DNA of 10,447 nt from Methylacidiphilum sp. (GTDB lineage Bacteria; Verrucomicrobiota; Verrucomicrobiia; CAIQCK01): NCBI GenBank assembly GCA_020718125.1, contig DYDC01000071.1:1-10447 (forward strand), read 5' to 3'. Below are positions 1 through 6,690 of this stretch, piece by piece. How positions within the stretch are numbered: the stretch's first letter is position 1; every line of letters starts with the position of its first letter. The translations under genes were made by a program, and so were the position numbers. The notes beneath the pieces are model-generated. The model was not told the DNA's origin and did no database searches. It was given only the letters and a program-made list of their open reading frames with translations.

Positions 1-1266
1 TCACGACGTTTGCATTGAGCGAATGCGCCGCAACAGCCCCAGCGCGCCGGCCATCAGCGCGATCAGTGCCAGCAATCCCACGCGATATTTCGCAGGCCCC
101 AGAGCGGAGGCGGCCCAGACCGCGCCTGCCCACAACAACGGGCCGGCAACCGCCGACACTTTCCCCGCCAGGCCGAAGATCGCAAACGCCTGCGTCCGCT
201 CCCGCGCCGGGCACAGTTCCAGCAGATACGTCCGGCCCACCGTCCAGAGGCCCGCGTAGCCCGCGCCCATCAGGCAGCCCGCCACCCAGAACAACCATTG
301 CCACGGCGTCACCGCGGCGAGCGCCAGCGCCACCAGCCAGACACCGACGATGGCGATGGCCGTTCGCGCGTTGCCGATGCGCGCCGCGATCCAGCCCCAC
401 GCCACGCCCGCCACGATCGCCGCCAACGCCGACACGAGGATGATGAGCGAGACGTTGTCGAGCTTCAGCGGCCCGAACTGCCGCACCGTCTCGGTCAACC
501 CCACTACGTCGCGCGCATACAACGCCATTGTATAGGTCACCGTGCTCTGCGCATCGAGCGCGAGGAAATAGGCGAGCAGAAACAGCCGCAGCCGGTGGTT
601 GCGCCACACATCGCGCGCCGTTGCCCGCAGGCTCGCCAGCGAGTCCCGCAACGCCCGGCCGACGCTGACGGCCTGCGCCGGCGGCCGTTCGCGGGTGAAA
701 ACGAGCAGCGGCAGCGACAAACCGAAGAACGCCGCCGCCGTCGGCAGGAACACCGGCCCGTAGTCGCCTTCGCGGACCAACCACGCGCCCATGAGCAGCC
801 CTACCGGCGTGCCGAGGTAGCCCAACCCGATGGCCAGCCCGCTGAGTTTCTCGCGCCATCCCTCCTCGGCCACGTCCGCGAGCATGACGTGGTAGAACAC
901 CGCCGCGCTTGCCGCGCCGAGGTTGGCCAGCGCCAGCCACGCCAGTCCCGCCTCCAGCGAACCGGCGTTTGGCATCCACGCCAGCGCCGCGCACGCCAGC
1001 AGCGTGAAGCCACCCACGAACACGCGGCGTTTCCCCGTCGCGTCGCTCACCGGCGATAGCAACAACTGCGCGATCGCCGAGAGCGCCACCGCGCACGACA
1101 TCGCGACCATGAACTCCGCGTCCGAGCCGCCGCGTTCTTTCACCCAGAACAGCCCGTAGCGACTCGTCACGACGATGGCGTAGATCGTCCCGCCGAGGTC
1201 GTAGAGGATCCACGCGAGCGCTGCCGGTGTGAGAAGGCGGCTCACGATGTCACTTCGCGCCAGCAA
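1..1266 (-). CDS. MFS transporter, UMF1/Atg22-like
   Basis: This is a 421-residue polytopic inner-membrane protein with about 12 hydrophobic segments, the usual length for the major facilitator superfamily. The N-terminal motif AWILYDLGGTIYA (residues 18-30) resembles the AWxLYDxAxSxYA signature of UMF1/Atg22-type permeases. The loop after TM2 has the MFS-type motif SDATGKRR (74-81), and the second half carries GLAGKVSAVAGPLLW (365-379), also typical of that group. The substrate cannot be read from sequence; amino acids or sugars are possible. The start is uncertain. TTG at 1264-1266 overlaps the upstream gene by 17 bp, while GTG at 1243-1245 lies five bases past its stop and is equally plausible; neither has a strong ribosome binding site. 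The tight junction with the secreted-protein gene suggests one transcript and translational coupling. The stop codon is at 1-3, so the gene is complete. Family assignment is fairly secure; role unknown. Confidence 0.85.
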   Translation of the reverse strand: MLARSDIVSRLLTPAALAWILYDLGGTIYAIVVTSRYGLFWVKERGGSDAEFMVAMSCAVALSAIAQLLLSPVSDATGKRRVFVGGFTLLACAALAWMPNAGSLEAGLAWLALANLGAASAAVFYHVMLADVAEEGWREKLSGLAIGLGYLGTPVGLLMGAWLVREGDYGPVFLPTAAAFFGLSLPLLVFTRERPPAQAVSVGRALRDSLASLRATARDVWRNHRLRLFLLAYFLALDAQSTVTYTMALYARDVVGLTETVRQFGPLKLDNVSLIILVSALAAIVAGVAWGWIAARIGNARTAIAIVGVWLVALALAAVTPWQWLFWVAGCLMGAGYAGLWTVGRTYLLELCPARERTQAFAIFGLAGKVSAVAGPLLWAGAVWAASALGPAKYRVGLLALIALMAGALGLLRRIRSMQTS

Positions 1267-1777
1267 CCATGAAATAACCGATGAGCAGCCGATTGCCCGT
1301 GCTGGTCGCGTCGTGCTCTTCCAGCAATTTGATCTTCAGCGTGTGCTTGCCGGGTTTCAAACCGCACGAGAGCATCGCATAGTGGCAGCGTGGAGCATGG
1401 CGATCCGGGGCGGTATCCACCTTGCCGTGCTTGGAGCCTCTTGGCCCGCCATAGTGTTTATCCGCGGGCTCGTCCCTGCCATCGTCAATCGTCCACTCAT
1501 ACTTCCCGCCGTCCTTCTGCACGTTCTGGTGGATGCCCAGCGCCGTGCCCTCGAACTCGAACGCCAGCGAGTCGCCCGCCTTGCGCGCGTTGATGATGCC
1601 GCCGAAGCAAGCGATGCCGACATCGCCACCGGCCTTGAGTTTCTCGAACGCGCGACCGAGCGTGCGGCGCGGCGGCTTGGTGTCGCCGGCGTCGGGGACG
1701 ATCGGGTTGGGCGGTTCGGCGGCGAGGACACCCGCGGCAAGCAGCAGCGGCGTGGTGACGACGATAAAGCGGCGCAT
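1250..1777 (-). CDS. Exported SGNH-hydrolase-type accessory beta-sandwich protein
   Basis: A 175-residue protein with a clear signal peptide: MRR, then a hydrophobic stretch to about residue 18, and likely cleavage near VLAA-EPP (about 20/21). The mature part has GDVGIACFGGI (51-61), AGDSLAFEFEGTALGIHQ (67-84), EWTIDDG (94-100) and LKPGKHTLKIKLLEEHD (140-156). This order of strands resembles the beta-sandwich module found beside SGNH/GDSL esterases (carbohydrate esterase 2-like N-terminal domain), where the last strand carries the LxPGKHTLxI pattern. No SGNH catalytic blocks are present, so it looks like the accessory domain alone, perhaps a carbohydrate-binding or structural periplasmic protein. 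The ATG at 1775-1777 is chosen over the one at 1799-1801 because a strong Shine-Dalgarno lies just upstream and the signal peptide then starts normally. It leads the unit with the MFS transporter. Function is inferred from resemblance only. Confidence 0.75.
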   Translation of the reverse strand: MRRFIVVTTPLLLAAGVLAAEPPNPIVPDAGDTKPPRRTLGRAFEKLKAGGDVGIACFGGIINARKAGDSLAFEFEGTALGIHQNVQKDGGKYEWTIDDGRDEPADKHYGGPRGSKHGKVDTAPDRHAPRCHYAMLSCGLKPGKHTLKIKLLEEHDATSTGNRLLIGYFMVAGAK

Positions 1778-1784
1778 GAGCGTT

Positions 1785-1791
1785 CTCCTTT
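1785..1791 (-). promoter_or_regulatory. Ribosome binding site deciding the start of the secreted protein
   Basis: On the minus strand this reads AAAGGAG, seven bases before the ATG at 1775-1777. It supports that start over the in-frame ATG at 1799-1801, which would place the Shine-Dalgarno inside the coding region. Confidence 0.7.
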
Positions 1792-1817
1792 GCTTGAGCA
1801 TGGCCGTGCGGTATAAA
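1790..1817 (+). promoter_or_regulatory. Candidate promoter for the GNDxY/HEAT repeat gene
   Basis: TTGCTT (1790-1795), a 16-base spacer and TATAAA (1812-1817) match sigma-70 boxes at 3/6 and 5/6 positions. Transcription would start near 1824, only about eight bases before the ATG at 1832, and no Shine-Dalgarno is visible there. The mRNA would be nearly leaderless. The site sits in the 54-bp gap between divergent genes and overlaps the other gene's ribosome binding site. This is a pattern match only. Confidence 0.3.
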
Positions 1818-1831
1818 CGCCGGCCAACAGC

Positions 1832-4585
1832 ATGTCAACGTCGCTGCCACGACTCATCTTCTCTGTCATTCTCGCCTTCGCGCTCGACCTCTGTGCCGCC
1901 GACCTCCCGCCGCTGCTCGGCCCGCAGGAGCGGCTTGGCCTCGATGTCGCGTTGCGCGCGAACCTGATGGATCGCGCCGACCTCGGCTACCGTAAGGACA
2001 ACGCCGAGACCGAGTTTCGCCTCGAAAAGGCCCGCCGGTTCCTCCACGACCCGCTCGCGTTGCCGCCGCACGCCGACGAAGTCGCGCGCGAGCTGCGCGC
2101 CAGCGACTCGCTGGCGAAACTCGCGGGTTTCATGGCGCGCGAGCGCGAAATTCAATTCACGCCTCTTCCCAGACCGCCGGGCATCGCGGGCGATCCGGTT
2201 TCGTATCTGGCGACTGCCTGCGAGCGTGCCAGCGCGCTCCTCGCGAAAACTCTCGCGAAAGTGCCGATGGAGGATCGCCTCCGCGCCGCCGCGCTCTACT
2301 CCGTCGAGGAACTCCACCAACCCGCCGATCTGCTGAAGAAGCTCGGAGCCGACAAGCTCGACTATGACGGGGCGCACATGGCGATGCTCGCGCCGCATCG
2401 CCAGCTCGACTACACAGCGTTGGCTGAGGCGTTCCAGATTCTATGCGCGGCGATTGACGATGCGCTGCCGGTGCTGAGGGCGCATCCGCCCGCGCCGACG
2501 ATGCGCGACACGCCGCTGGGCAAGGTGATTGTCGGCACGGCCGGCAACGATGTCTATCGCGACGAGGCGCTGCTGATCATTGATCCGGGCGGCGATGACG
2601 TTTACCTGAACTCCGCCGGTGGCGCGGACGGCCTCGCGGGCCGGCCGGTTTCCATCGTGATTGACCTCGCCGGCAACGACCGCTACGAGGGCAACCGGAG
2701 TTTCGCCCAAGGCTGCGGCTTCTGGGGCATCGGCATCCTCGCGGACTGCGCCGGCAATGACGCCTACGCGGCGCAGCACTGCGCGCAGGGCGCGGCGCTG
2801 TTCGGCTGCGGGTTGCTCGCCGACTTTTCAGGCTACGACCGCTACGAGGCCGACACGATGGCGCAGGGGGCGGCGGCGTTCGGTCTGGCGGCACTGGGTG
2901 ATCGCGCGGGCGACGACCGTTACAACGCGGCGCAGTTCGCTCAGGCGGTGGCGGGCGTCGGCGGCTGCGGCGTGTTGCTTGATGGCGAGGGCAACGACAC
3001 CTATTACGTCGGCGGCAAATATGGCGACGCGGAGCGTTACAGCGCGCATTTTATCTCGGTCGGGCAGGGTTTTGCCATCGGCAACCGGCCTTATGCGGCG
3101 GGCGGCGTGGCGATTCTCTGCGATGTGGCCGGCAATGACAGCTACTACGCCGACATCTACGGTCAGGGTGTCAGCTACTGGTATTCGCTCGGCATGTTGC
3201 TCGACCTCGCCGGCAACGACACCTATCGCATGTATCATTATGGACAAGGCTCCGGCATCCACCTCAGCGTCGGGTTGCTGGCGGACTGGTCCGGCGACGA
3301 CAGTTACAGCGCGCACGGCCTCTGTCAGGGCAGCGCGCATGACTGGGGCGTCGGGCTGCTGTTCGAGAAAGCGGGCCATGACCACTACATGGCCGACGAG
3401 ATCGCCCAAGCGAGCGCGGTCAATAATGCCACCGGCATCCTTGTGGACTCCACCGGCGACGACGTCTATGCGGGGCGCGACCCGAAGCAATGCCAGGCCG
3501 CCGGCCACGACGGCAGCAAGCGCGAATACGGCGCGGTGGCGTTGCTCTGCGACCTTGCCGGCAAAGACGCTTACGTTGGCGGCGGACGCGACAGCCACAT
3601 CTGGCTGAAGCCGCTCTATGGCGTGGGTGTGGATACGGAGATCACCAATGCGGTTTGGACCGCGAATCTGAAATCTGAAATCTCAAGTGTGAAATTGGAA
3701 TTACCGGAAGCGATGGAGCCGCGCTACGGCCCAACGCCGTGGCGCGTGCCGCGTGACGACGCGGAGAGGGAACTGGCCGCGCTTTACGAACCGACGATCA
3801 GCTATGGCGACAGCGGCGACAAGCTGGAGCGAAAGACAAAGGCTGTGGAGGAAATCCGCAAACGCGGCGCGGCGGCGCTGCCGTTCCTGTTGCGCCAGCT
3901 CGACCGGCGCGAGCCGATGGCCCGACAGCGCGTCGAGGACTGGGCGGACCAGTGGGGCAAGGCGTGCATCCCGGCGTTGATCGAGGGACTCGTCACCGAC
4001 CAGCCCGACATCCGGCGGAACGTCATTTTCCTCCTGCGCCAGTGGCCCGACCCGCGTGTGCCGCCGGCGGTGATGAAGCTCCTCGGCAACGACAAGCTTC
4101 AGGCCGCCTGCCTGCACACGCTCGGCAAGCAGAAGGCGGCGGTCGCACTCGACGACGCGATCCGGCTGCTGCGCTCACCGAAAGAACTGGTGCGAATGCG
4201 CGCCGCGCAGGCGCTCGGCCGCATCGGTTCGCCGAAGGCCATCCCGCCGTTGCTTGCCGCGCTCGATGATCCGCTCTGGACCGTGCGCCGGCAGGCGGAG
4301 GCTGCGCTGGGGACGCTCGACCGGCCGGGCGCGCTGTCGGTGCTGGACGCGATTCCGCGCCTGGCGCCGCGCGCGCTGCCGCACGCCGTGGCCGCGCTCG
4401 GCAAACTCAAGGCGCGCGCTCCCTCCGGCCTTCTCGGACACAAAGACTGGCTCGTGCGTGGCCTCGCGGCGGCGACGGTTGACGATCCGGCGAAGCTGCG
4501 CGCGATGCGTAAGACCGAGACGCACCCGTTTGTGCTCTCACGAATTGACGACGCGCTGTGGAGACTTCGGAACGTTCAGCCCTGA
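1832..4585 (+). CDS. Exported GNDxY-repeat protein with C-terminal HEAT repeats
   Basis: A 917-residue protein starting with a signal peptide (hydrophobic residues 6-20, probable cleavage after CAA at 21-23), so periplasmic or surface. Residues 24-230 are a mainly helical, unrecognised domain. Residues 236-583 contain 13 GxDxY motifs, most spaced 26-27 residues apart, with the unit pattern LLxDxAGNDxYxAxxxAQGxxxxGxG. Such regularity suggests a solenoid, perhaps a beta-helix; the Asp/Asn-rich turns recall RTX calcium-binding turns but lack the exact GGxGxDxUx nonapeptide. Residues 605-660 are a linker, and about 665-910 form HEAT-like helix pairs, clearest at 782-830 (ELVRMRAAQALGRIG, then LWTVRRQAEAALGTL). 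No catalytic motif is seen. A role as a surface binding or scaffold protein is inference. It has no visible Shine-Dalgarno and stands alone on its strand, diverging from the secreted-protein/MFS pair and overlapping the M50 gene tail to tail. Gene call secure; function unknown. Confidence 0.88.
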   Translation: MSTSLPRLIFSVILAFALDLCAADLPPLLGPQERLGLDVALRANLMDRADLGYRKDNAETEFRLEKARRFLHDPLALPPHADEVARELRASDSLAKLAGFMAREREIQFTPLPRPPGIAGDPVSYLATACERASALLAKTLAKVPMEDRLRAAALYSVEELHQPADLLKKLGADKLDYDGAHMAMLAPHRQLDYTALAEAFQILCAAIDDALPVLRAHPPAPTMRDTPLGKVIVGTAGNDVYRDEALLIIDPGGDDVYLNSAGGADGLAGRPVSIVIDLAGNDRYEGNRSFAQGCGFWGIGILADCAGNDAYAAQHCAQGAALFGCGLLADFSGYDRYEADTMAQGAAAFGLAALGDRAGDDRYNAAQFAQAVAGVGGCGVLLDGEGNDTYYVGGKYGDAERYSAHFISVGQGFAIGNRPYAAGGVAILCDVAGNDSYYADIYGQGVSYWYSLGMLLDLAGNDTYRMYHYGQGSGIHLSVGLLADWSGDDSYSAHGLCQGSAHDWGVGLLFEKAGHDHYMADEIAQASAVNNATGILVDSTGDDVYAGRDPKQCQAAGHDGSKREYGAVALLCDLAGKDAYVGGGRDSHIWLKPLYGVGVDTEITNAVWTANLKSEISSVKLELPEAMEPRYGPTPWRVPRDDAERELAALYEPTISYGDSGDKLERKTKAVEEIRKRGAAALPFLLRQLDRREPMARQRVEDWADQWGKACIPALIEGLVTDQPDIRRNVIFLLRQWPDPRVPPAVMKLLGNDKLQAACLHTLGKQKAAVALDDAIRLLRSPKELVRMRAAQALGRIGSPKAIPPLLAALDDPLWTVRRQAEAALGTLDRPGALSVLDAIPRLAPRALPHAVAALGKLKARAPSGLLGHKDWLVRGLAAATVDDPAKLRAMRKTETHPFVLSRIDDALWRLRNVQP
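2543..3574 (+). repeat. Tandem 27-residue (81-bp) GNDxY repeats within the coding sequence
   Basis: The motif GxDxY starts at residues 238, 254, 281, 308, 334, 360, 387, 434, 461, 488, 515, 542 and 577 of the protein. Apart from the first, spacings are 27, 27, 26, 26, 27, 47, 27, 27, 27, 27 and 35, so two units carry insertions (20 and 8 residues). Many units have AQG or GQG eight to ten residues after the motif and a Gly-x-Gly hydrophobic strand before the next. DNA copies are diverged, so the repeat is old and kept at protein level rather than recently amplified. Confidence 0.9.
3664..3698 (+). repeat. AT-rich degenerate heptamer repeat inside the GNDxY/HEAT gene
   Basis: About five seven-base units (GAATCTG, AAATCTG, AAATCTC, AAGTGTG, AAATTGG) form an AT-rich island in an otherwise GC-rich gene. 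It encodes the linker between the repeat region and the HEAT region (about residues 612-622). Seven is not a multiple of three, so gain or loss of one unit would shift the frame. Confidence 0.6.
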
Positions 4586-5505
4586 AACGGCCCGCCCGGC
4601 GCGCTTCCCGGAACGATCCACTCGCTGATCGGATGCCGCGCGCCGCACTCGCCGCAGCGCGTCGCCGAGAATCGCGCGCCGCAGTGAGGGCACACCGCCT
4701 GCGTTTCGAATATGTCGAACGGTTGCCGGCAGTTGCCGCATCCCCAGTGCGCCCCCAACAACGGCGCGGCTTTGCAGGATGGACATGCAAACCCGGCCCG
4801 CCGCGGCATCCGGTCCAGACGCGCCAGAATCCGGGCTTGTTGCAAGCCGCCCCAGCAACTCATCAGGATGAATGCCGCCATCAAACCGGTCCAAAACGAC
4901 TGCAGGACCACCGCCAGCAGAAACAGGCCCGCCACGCCGATCAAACCGATGACGGTCGCCACCATCAGGCTGCGGGCGCGCCCCAGCACGAACCAGAGGA
5001 GCGATTGGAGAATCTGCCCGCCGTCGAGTGGGTAGATGGGCAGCAGGTTGAAGATCAGCAGACCGACGTTGATGATCCAGATGATCCGCAGCAGCGTATA
5101 ACCGTCTGGCGCGCTCTCCTTCCAGCCGAGCGCCGCCGCCAGCATCAGGCCGCCCGTCAACAGCGCCAGCAACACTACGTTGACCAGCGGTCCCGCCGCG
5201 ACGCTCCAGAGCGTGGCGCCGGGCCGCGGTGGCGGGCTGACAAACGCGACGCCGCCCAGCGGCCAGAGCACGATCCGGCTGGCACCGCCACCGACCTGCC
5301 GGCAGGCCAGCGAGTGGCCAAACTCATGCAGCAACACGATCAGGAACAGCGCCAGATACTCGAGCACGTTCCAGAGCAGCGACGAGTATTGGCCCGCGCG
5401 GGCCTGGATTTCATACGCCGCCACCACGAACCACGACCAGTGCAGGAACACGTCTATTCCCGCAAAGCGGAACAACCGGATGATCCCTTGGCCTGTGGCT
5501 GCCAT
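4576..5505 (-). CDS. M50 site-2-type intramembrane metalloprotease with zinc ribbons
   Basis: A 309-residue membrane protein. The start (LFRFAGIDVFLHWSWF, 11-26) resembles the GIxVxxHWSxx opening of M50 proteases. The zinc-binding motif HEFGH is at 60-64 in a hydrophobic segment, AAGPLVN follows at 103-109, and NLLPIYPLDGG at 153-163 supplies the second-site Asp. All expected catalytic residues are present, so an active enzyme cutting transmembrane substrates is likely. Further hydrophobic spans lie at about 108-127, 138-158 and 180-215. The last 70 residues hold two four-cysteine clusters: C241, C244, C256, C259 and C272, C275, C284, C287, predicted zinc ribbons that would face the cytoplasm and may bind a partner or substrate. 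No PDZ domain is seen. The ATG at 5503-5505 lacks a Shine-Dalgarno. The 3' end overlaps the convergent repeat-protein gene by 10 bp. The substrate is unknown. Confidence 0.9.
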   Translation of the reverse strand: MAATGQGIIRLFRFAGIDVFLHWSWFVVAAYEIQARAGQYSSLLWNVLEYLALFLIVLLHEFGHSLACRQVGGGASRIVLWPLGGVAFVSPPPRPGATLWSVAAGPLVNVVLLALLTGGLMLAAALGWKESAPDGYTLLRIIWIINVGLLIFNLLPIYPLDGGQILQSLLWFVLGRARSLMVATVIGLIGVAGLFLLAVVLQSFWTGLMAAFILMSCWGGLQQARILARLDRMPRRAGFACPSCKAAPLLGAHWGCGNCRQPFDIFETQAVCPHCGARFSATRCGECGARHPISEWIVPGSAPGGPFQG

Positions 5506-5513
5506 GACGTTGT

Positions 5514-5542
5514 GTTATAAGCAGCGCCTGTTGCATCCACAA
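5514..5542 (-). promoter_or_regulatory. Candidate promoter for the M50 protease, possibly leaderless
   Basis: On the minus strand, TTGTGG (5542-5537), a 17-base spacer and TATAAC (5519-5514) match sigma-70 boxes at 3/6 and 5/6. The start of transcription would be near 5507, almost at the ATG (5505-5503). This agrees with the lack of a ribosome binding site. Pattern match only. Confidence 0.35.
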
Positions 5543-5595
5543 GCGTTCTCGGCTTCGTTGTCCCAAAAATGCGTTGCGGATGCTGAACCGAATGT

Positions 5596-5624
5596 TTGAG
5601 TTTTGAGCCACGGCCCGTTATCCT
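5596..5624 (+). promoter_or_regulatory. Candidate promoter of the TRAP transporter operon
   Basis: TTGAGT (5596-5601), a 17-base spacer and TATCCT (5619-5624) each match sigma-70 boxes at 4/6. A start near 5631 would leave a leader of about 23 bases carrying the AAGGAG ribosome binding site. It lies in the 148-bp gap between the divergent M50 and TRAP genes, where a promoter is expected. No operator-like repeat was noticed nearby. Confidence 0.35.
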
Positions 5625-5640
5625 ATCAGCCAGTTCGCCA

Positions 5641-5646
5641 AAGGAG
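5641..5646 (+). promoter_or_regulatory. Ribosome binding site deciding the TatT start
   Basis: AAGGAG, followed by a seven-base spacer and ATG at 5654. It fixes the start there and excludes the in-frame ATG at 5603, which would put 17 polar residues before the lipoprotein signal. Confidence 0.75.
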
Positions 5647-5653
5647 CGTGACA

Positions 5654-6562
5654 ATGACGGTCTTGAAAACTTCTGCTGCAATTTGCACCGCTGCGTTGCT
5701 GGCGGGCGGCTGCTCGGTGCGCGAGATGGCCCTGCGCGAGTTGGCCAACACGCTGTCGAACACCGGCGGGGCGTTTGCCTCCGACGAAGACCCGGAACTG
5801 GTGCGCGACGCGGTCCCGTTCGGGCTGAAGACGATGGAGATCATGCTCCACGACATGCCGCGGCACCGCGGGTTGTTGCTGGCGCTGGCCGCCGGCTTTA
5901 CCGAATATGCCTACGCTTTCGTGCAGGACGACGCGGACGAGATTGAGCCGCAGGACCTCGCCAAGGCCACGGCGCAGCGGGTGCGGGCGAAGAAGTTCTA
6001 CTTGCGCGCGCGCGATTACGGCCTGCGCGGGCTGGAAGTAGAGCATTCAAACTTCGGCAAGGCGCTGCGGGACGACGCGAAGAAAGTCGTCAAGACCACC
6101 CGACGCGAGGATGTGGCGCTGCTCTACTGGACCGGCGCGGCGTGGTCGGCGGCCGTGTCGCTGGACAAGACCGACTCGAAGTTGATGGCCGAACTGCCCG
6201 CGGCGGCGGCGCTGGTCGAGCGCGCGCTGGAGCTCGATGAGACGTGGGACCACGGCGCGCTGCATGAGTTCTTCATCGCCTACGACGGCGGCCGGTCGGC
6301 GGCGATGGGCGGTTCGGTGGAGCGCGCGCGGAAGCATTTCGACCGCGCGGTCGAGTTGAGTGGCGGGCTGAGGGCTTCGCCATACGTCAGCCTCGCGGAG
6401 ACGGTTTCGGTCGGCCAGCAGAAGCGTGATGAGTTCAACCAGCTCATGGACAAGGCGCTGGCGGTGGACGCGGACAAGAAGCCGGAGTGGCGGCTGCTGA
6501 ACCTCGTCTCTCAGCGCAAGGCCCGCCGACTCAAGGCGCGGGTTGAAGATTTGTTCCCATGA
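5654..6562 (+). CDS. tatT: TRAP transporter T-component (TatT-like) TPR lipoprotein
   Basis: A 302-residue exported lipoprotein. The signal peptide runs from MTVLKTSAAICTAALLAGGC, with Cys20 as the likely lipidated residue (AGGC is a permissive lipobox). The body is helical with TPR-like pairs and the family landmarks LLYWTGAAWSAAVSLDK (156-172), AELPAAAALVERALELDE (179-196), then a GG-containing segment, HFDRAVELSGG and PYVSLAETVSV. This pattern is characteristic of the TRAP T component, known from Treponema TatT, which forms a complex with its binding protein in the periplasm and is thought to help handle ligand. The next two genes are the binding protein and the fused membrane subunits, which supports the call. 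Length is close to that of the family. The T component leads the operon, as I recall for Treponema. The stop is followed by a 128-bp gap with hairpins before dctP. Confidence 0.87.
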   Translation: MTVLKTSAAICTAALLAGGCSVREMALRELANTLSNTGGAFASDEDPELVRDAVPFGLKTMEIMLHDMPRHRGLLLALAAGFTEYAYAFVQDDADEIEPQDLAKATAQRVRAKKFYLRARDYGLRGLEVEHSNFGKALRDDAKKVVKTTRREDVALLYWTGAAWSAAVSLDKTDSKLMAELPAAAALVERALELDETWDHGALHEFFIAYDGGRSAAMGGSVERARKHFDRAVELSGGLRASPYVSLAETVSVGQQKRDEFNQLMDKALAVDADKKPEWRLLNLVSQRKARRLKARVEDLFP

Positions 6563-6628
6563 TTCGACCAACGCTGGCATTCGGGGCGTTATATTTCGCA
6601 CGCCGCCGCGCCTGAGATGGCGTGAACC

Positions 6629-6650
6629 GCTGCCGGGCGCGCCCGCCAGC
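6629..6650 (+). promoter_or_regulatory. Intercistronic dyad between tatT and dctP
   Basis: A 22-bp inverted repeat with a perfect 12-bp core CGGGCGCGCCCG (6634-6645), one mismatched pair, and four further pairs (GCTG with CAGC). A second small hairpin follows: CGGTTT (6651-6656) and AAACCG (6667-6672). There is no T-tract, so a simple intrinsic terminator is unlikely. It may be an mRNA-processing or stabilising stem-loop, or a protein site. The function is inferred from position alone. Confidence 0.4.
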
Positions 6651-6690
6651 CGGTTTGGCAAGTGGAAAACCGATTCAGCCTGAGAATCTT

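Noticed and set aside
298..1059. Plus-strand open frame of 253 codons opposite the MFS gene
   Set aside because: Arg/Gln/His-rich with no signal or domain; the minus frame has all MFS hallmarks.
1832..1900. A lipoprotein signal in the repeat protein at Cys21
   Set aside because: The residues before the Cys (ALDL) do not fit a lipobox, as Leu at -1 is not allowed; ordinary signal peptidase cleavage after CAA is more likely.
2519..3586. Calling the GNDxY array a true RTX calcium-binding toxin region
   Set aside because: The units are 27 residues long, lack the GGxGxDxUx nonapeptide, and the protein has a signal peptide rather than a C-terminal type I secretion signal.
2828..3598. Minus-strand open frame of 256 codons opposite the GNDxY repeats
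   Set aside because: Its apparent Val/Ala periodicity is only the reverse complement of the repeated coding units on the plus strand.
6655..6687. TTGGCA plus GAGAAT as a promoter for dctP
   Set aside because: The spacer is about 21 bases and the -10 match is poor, so I do not call a promoter here.
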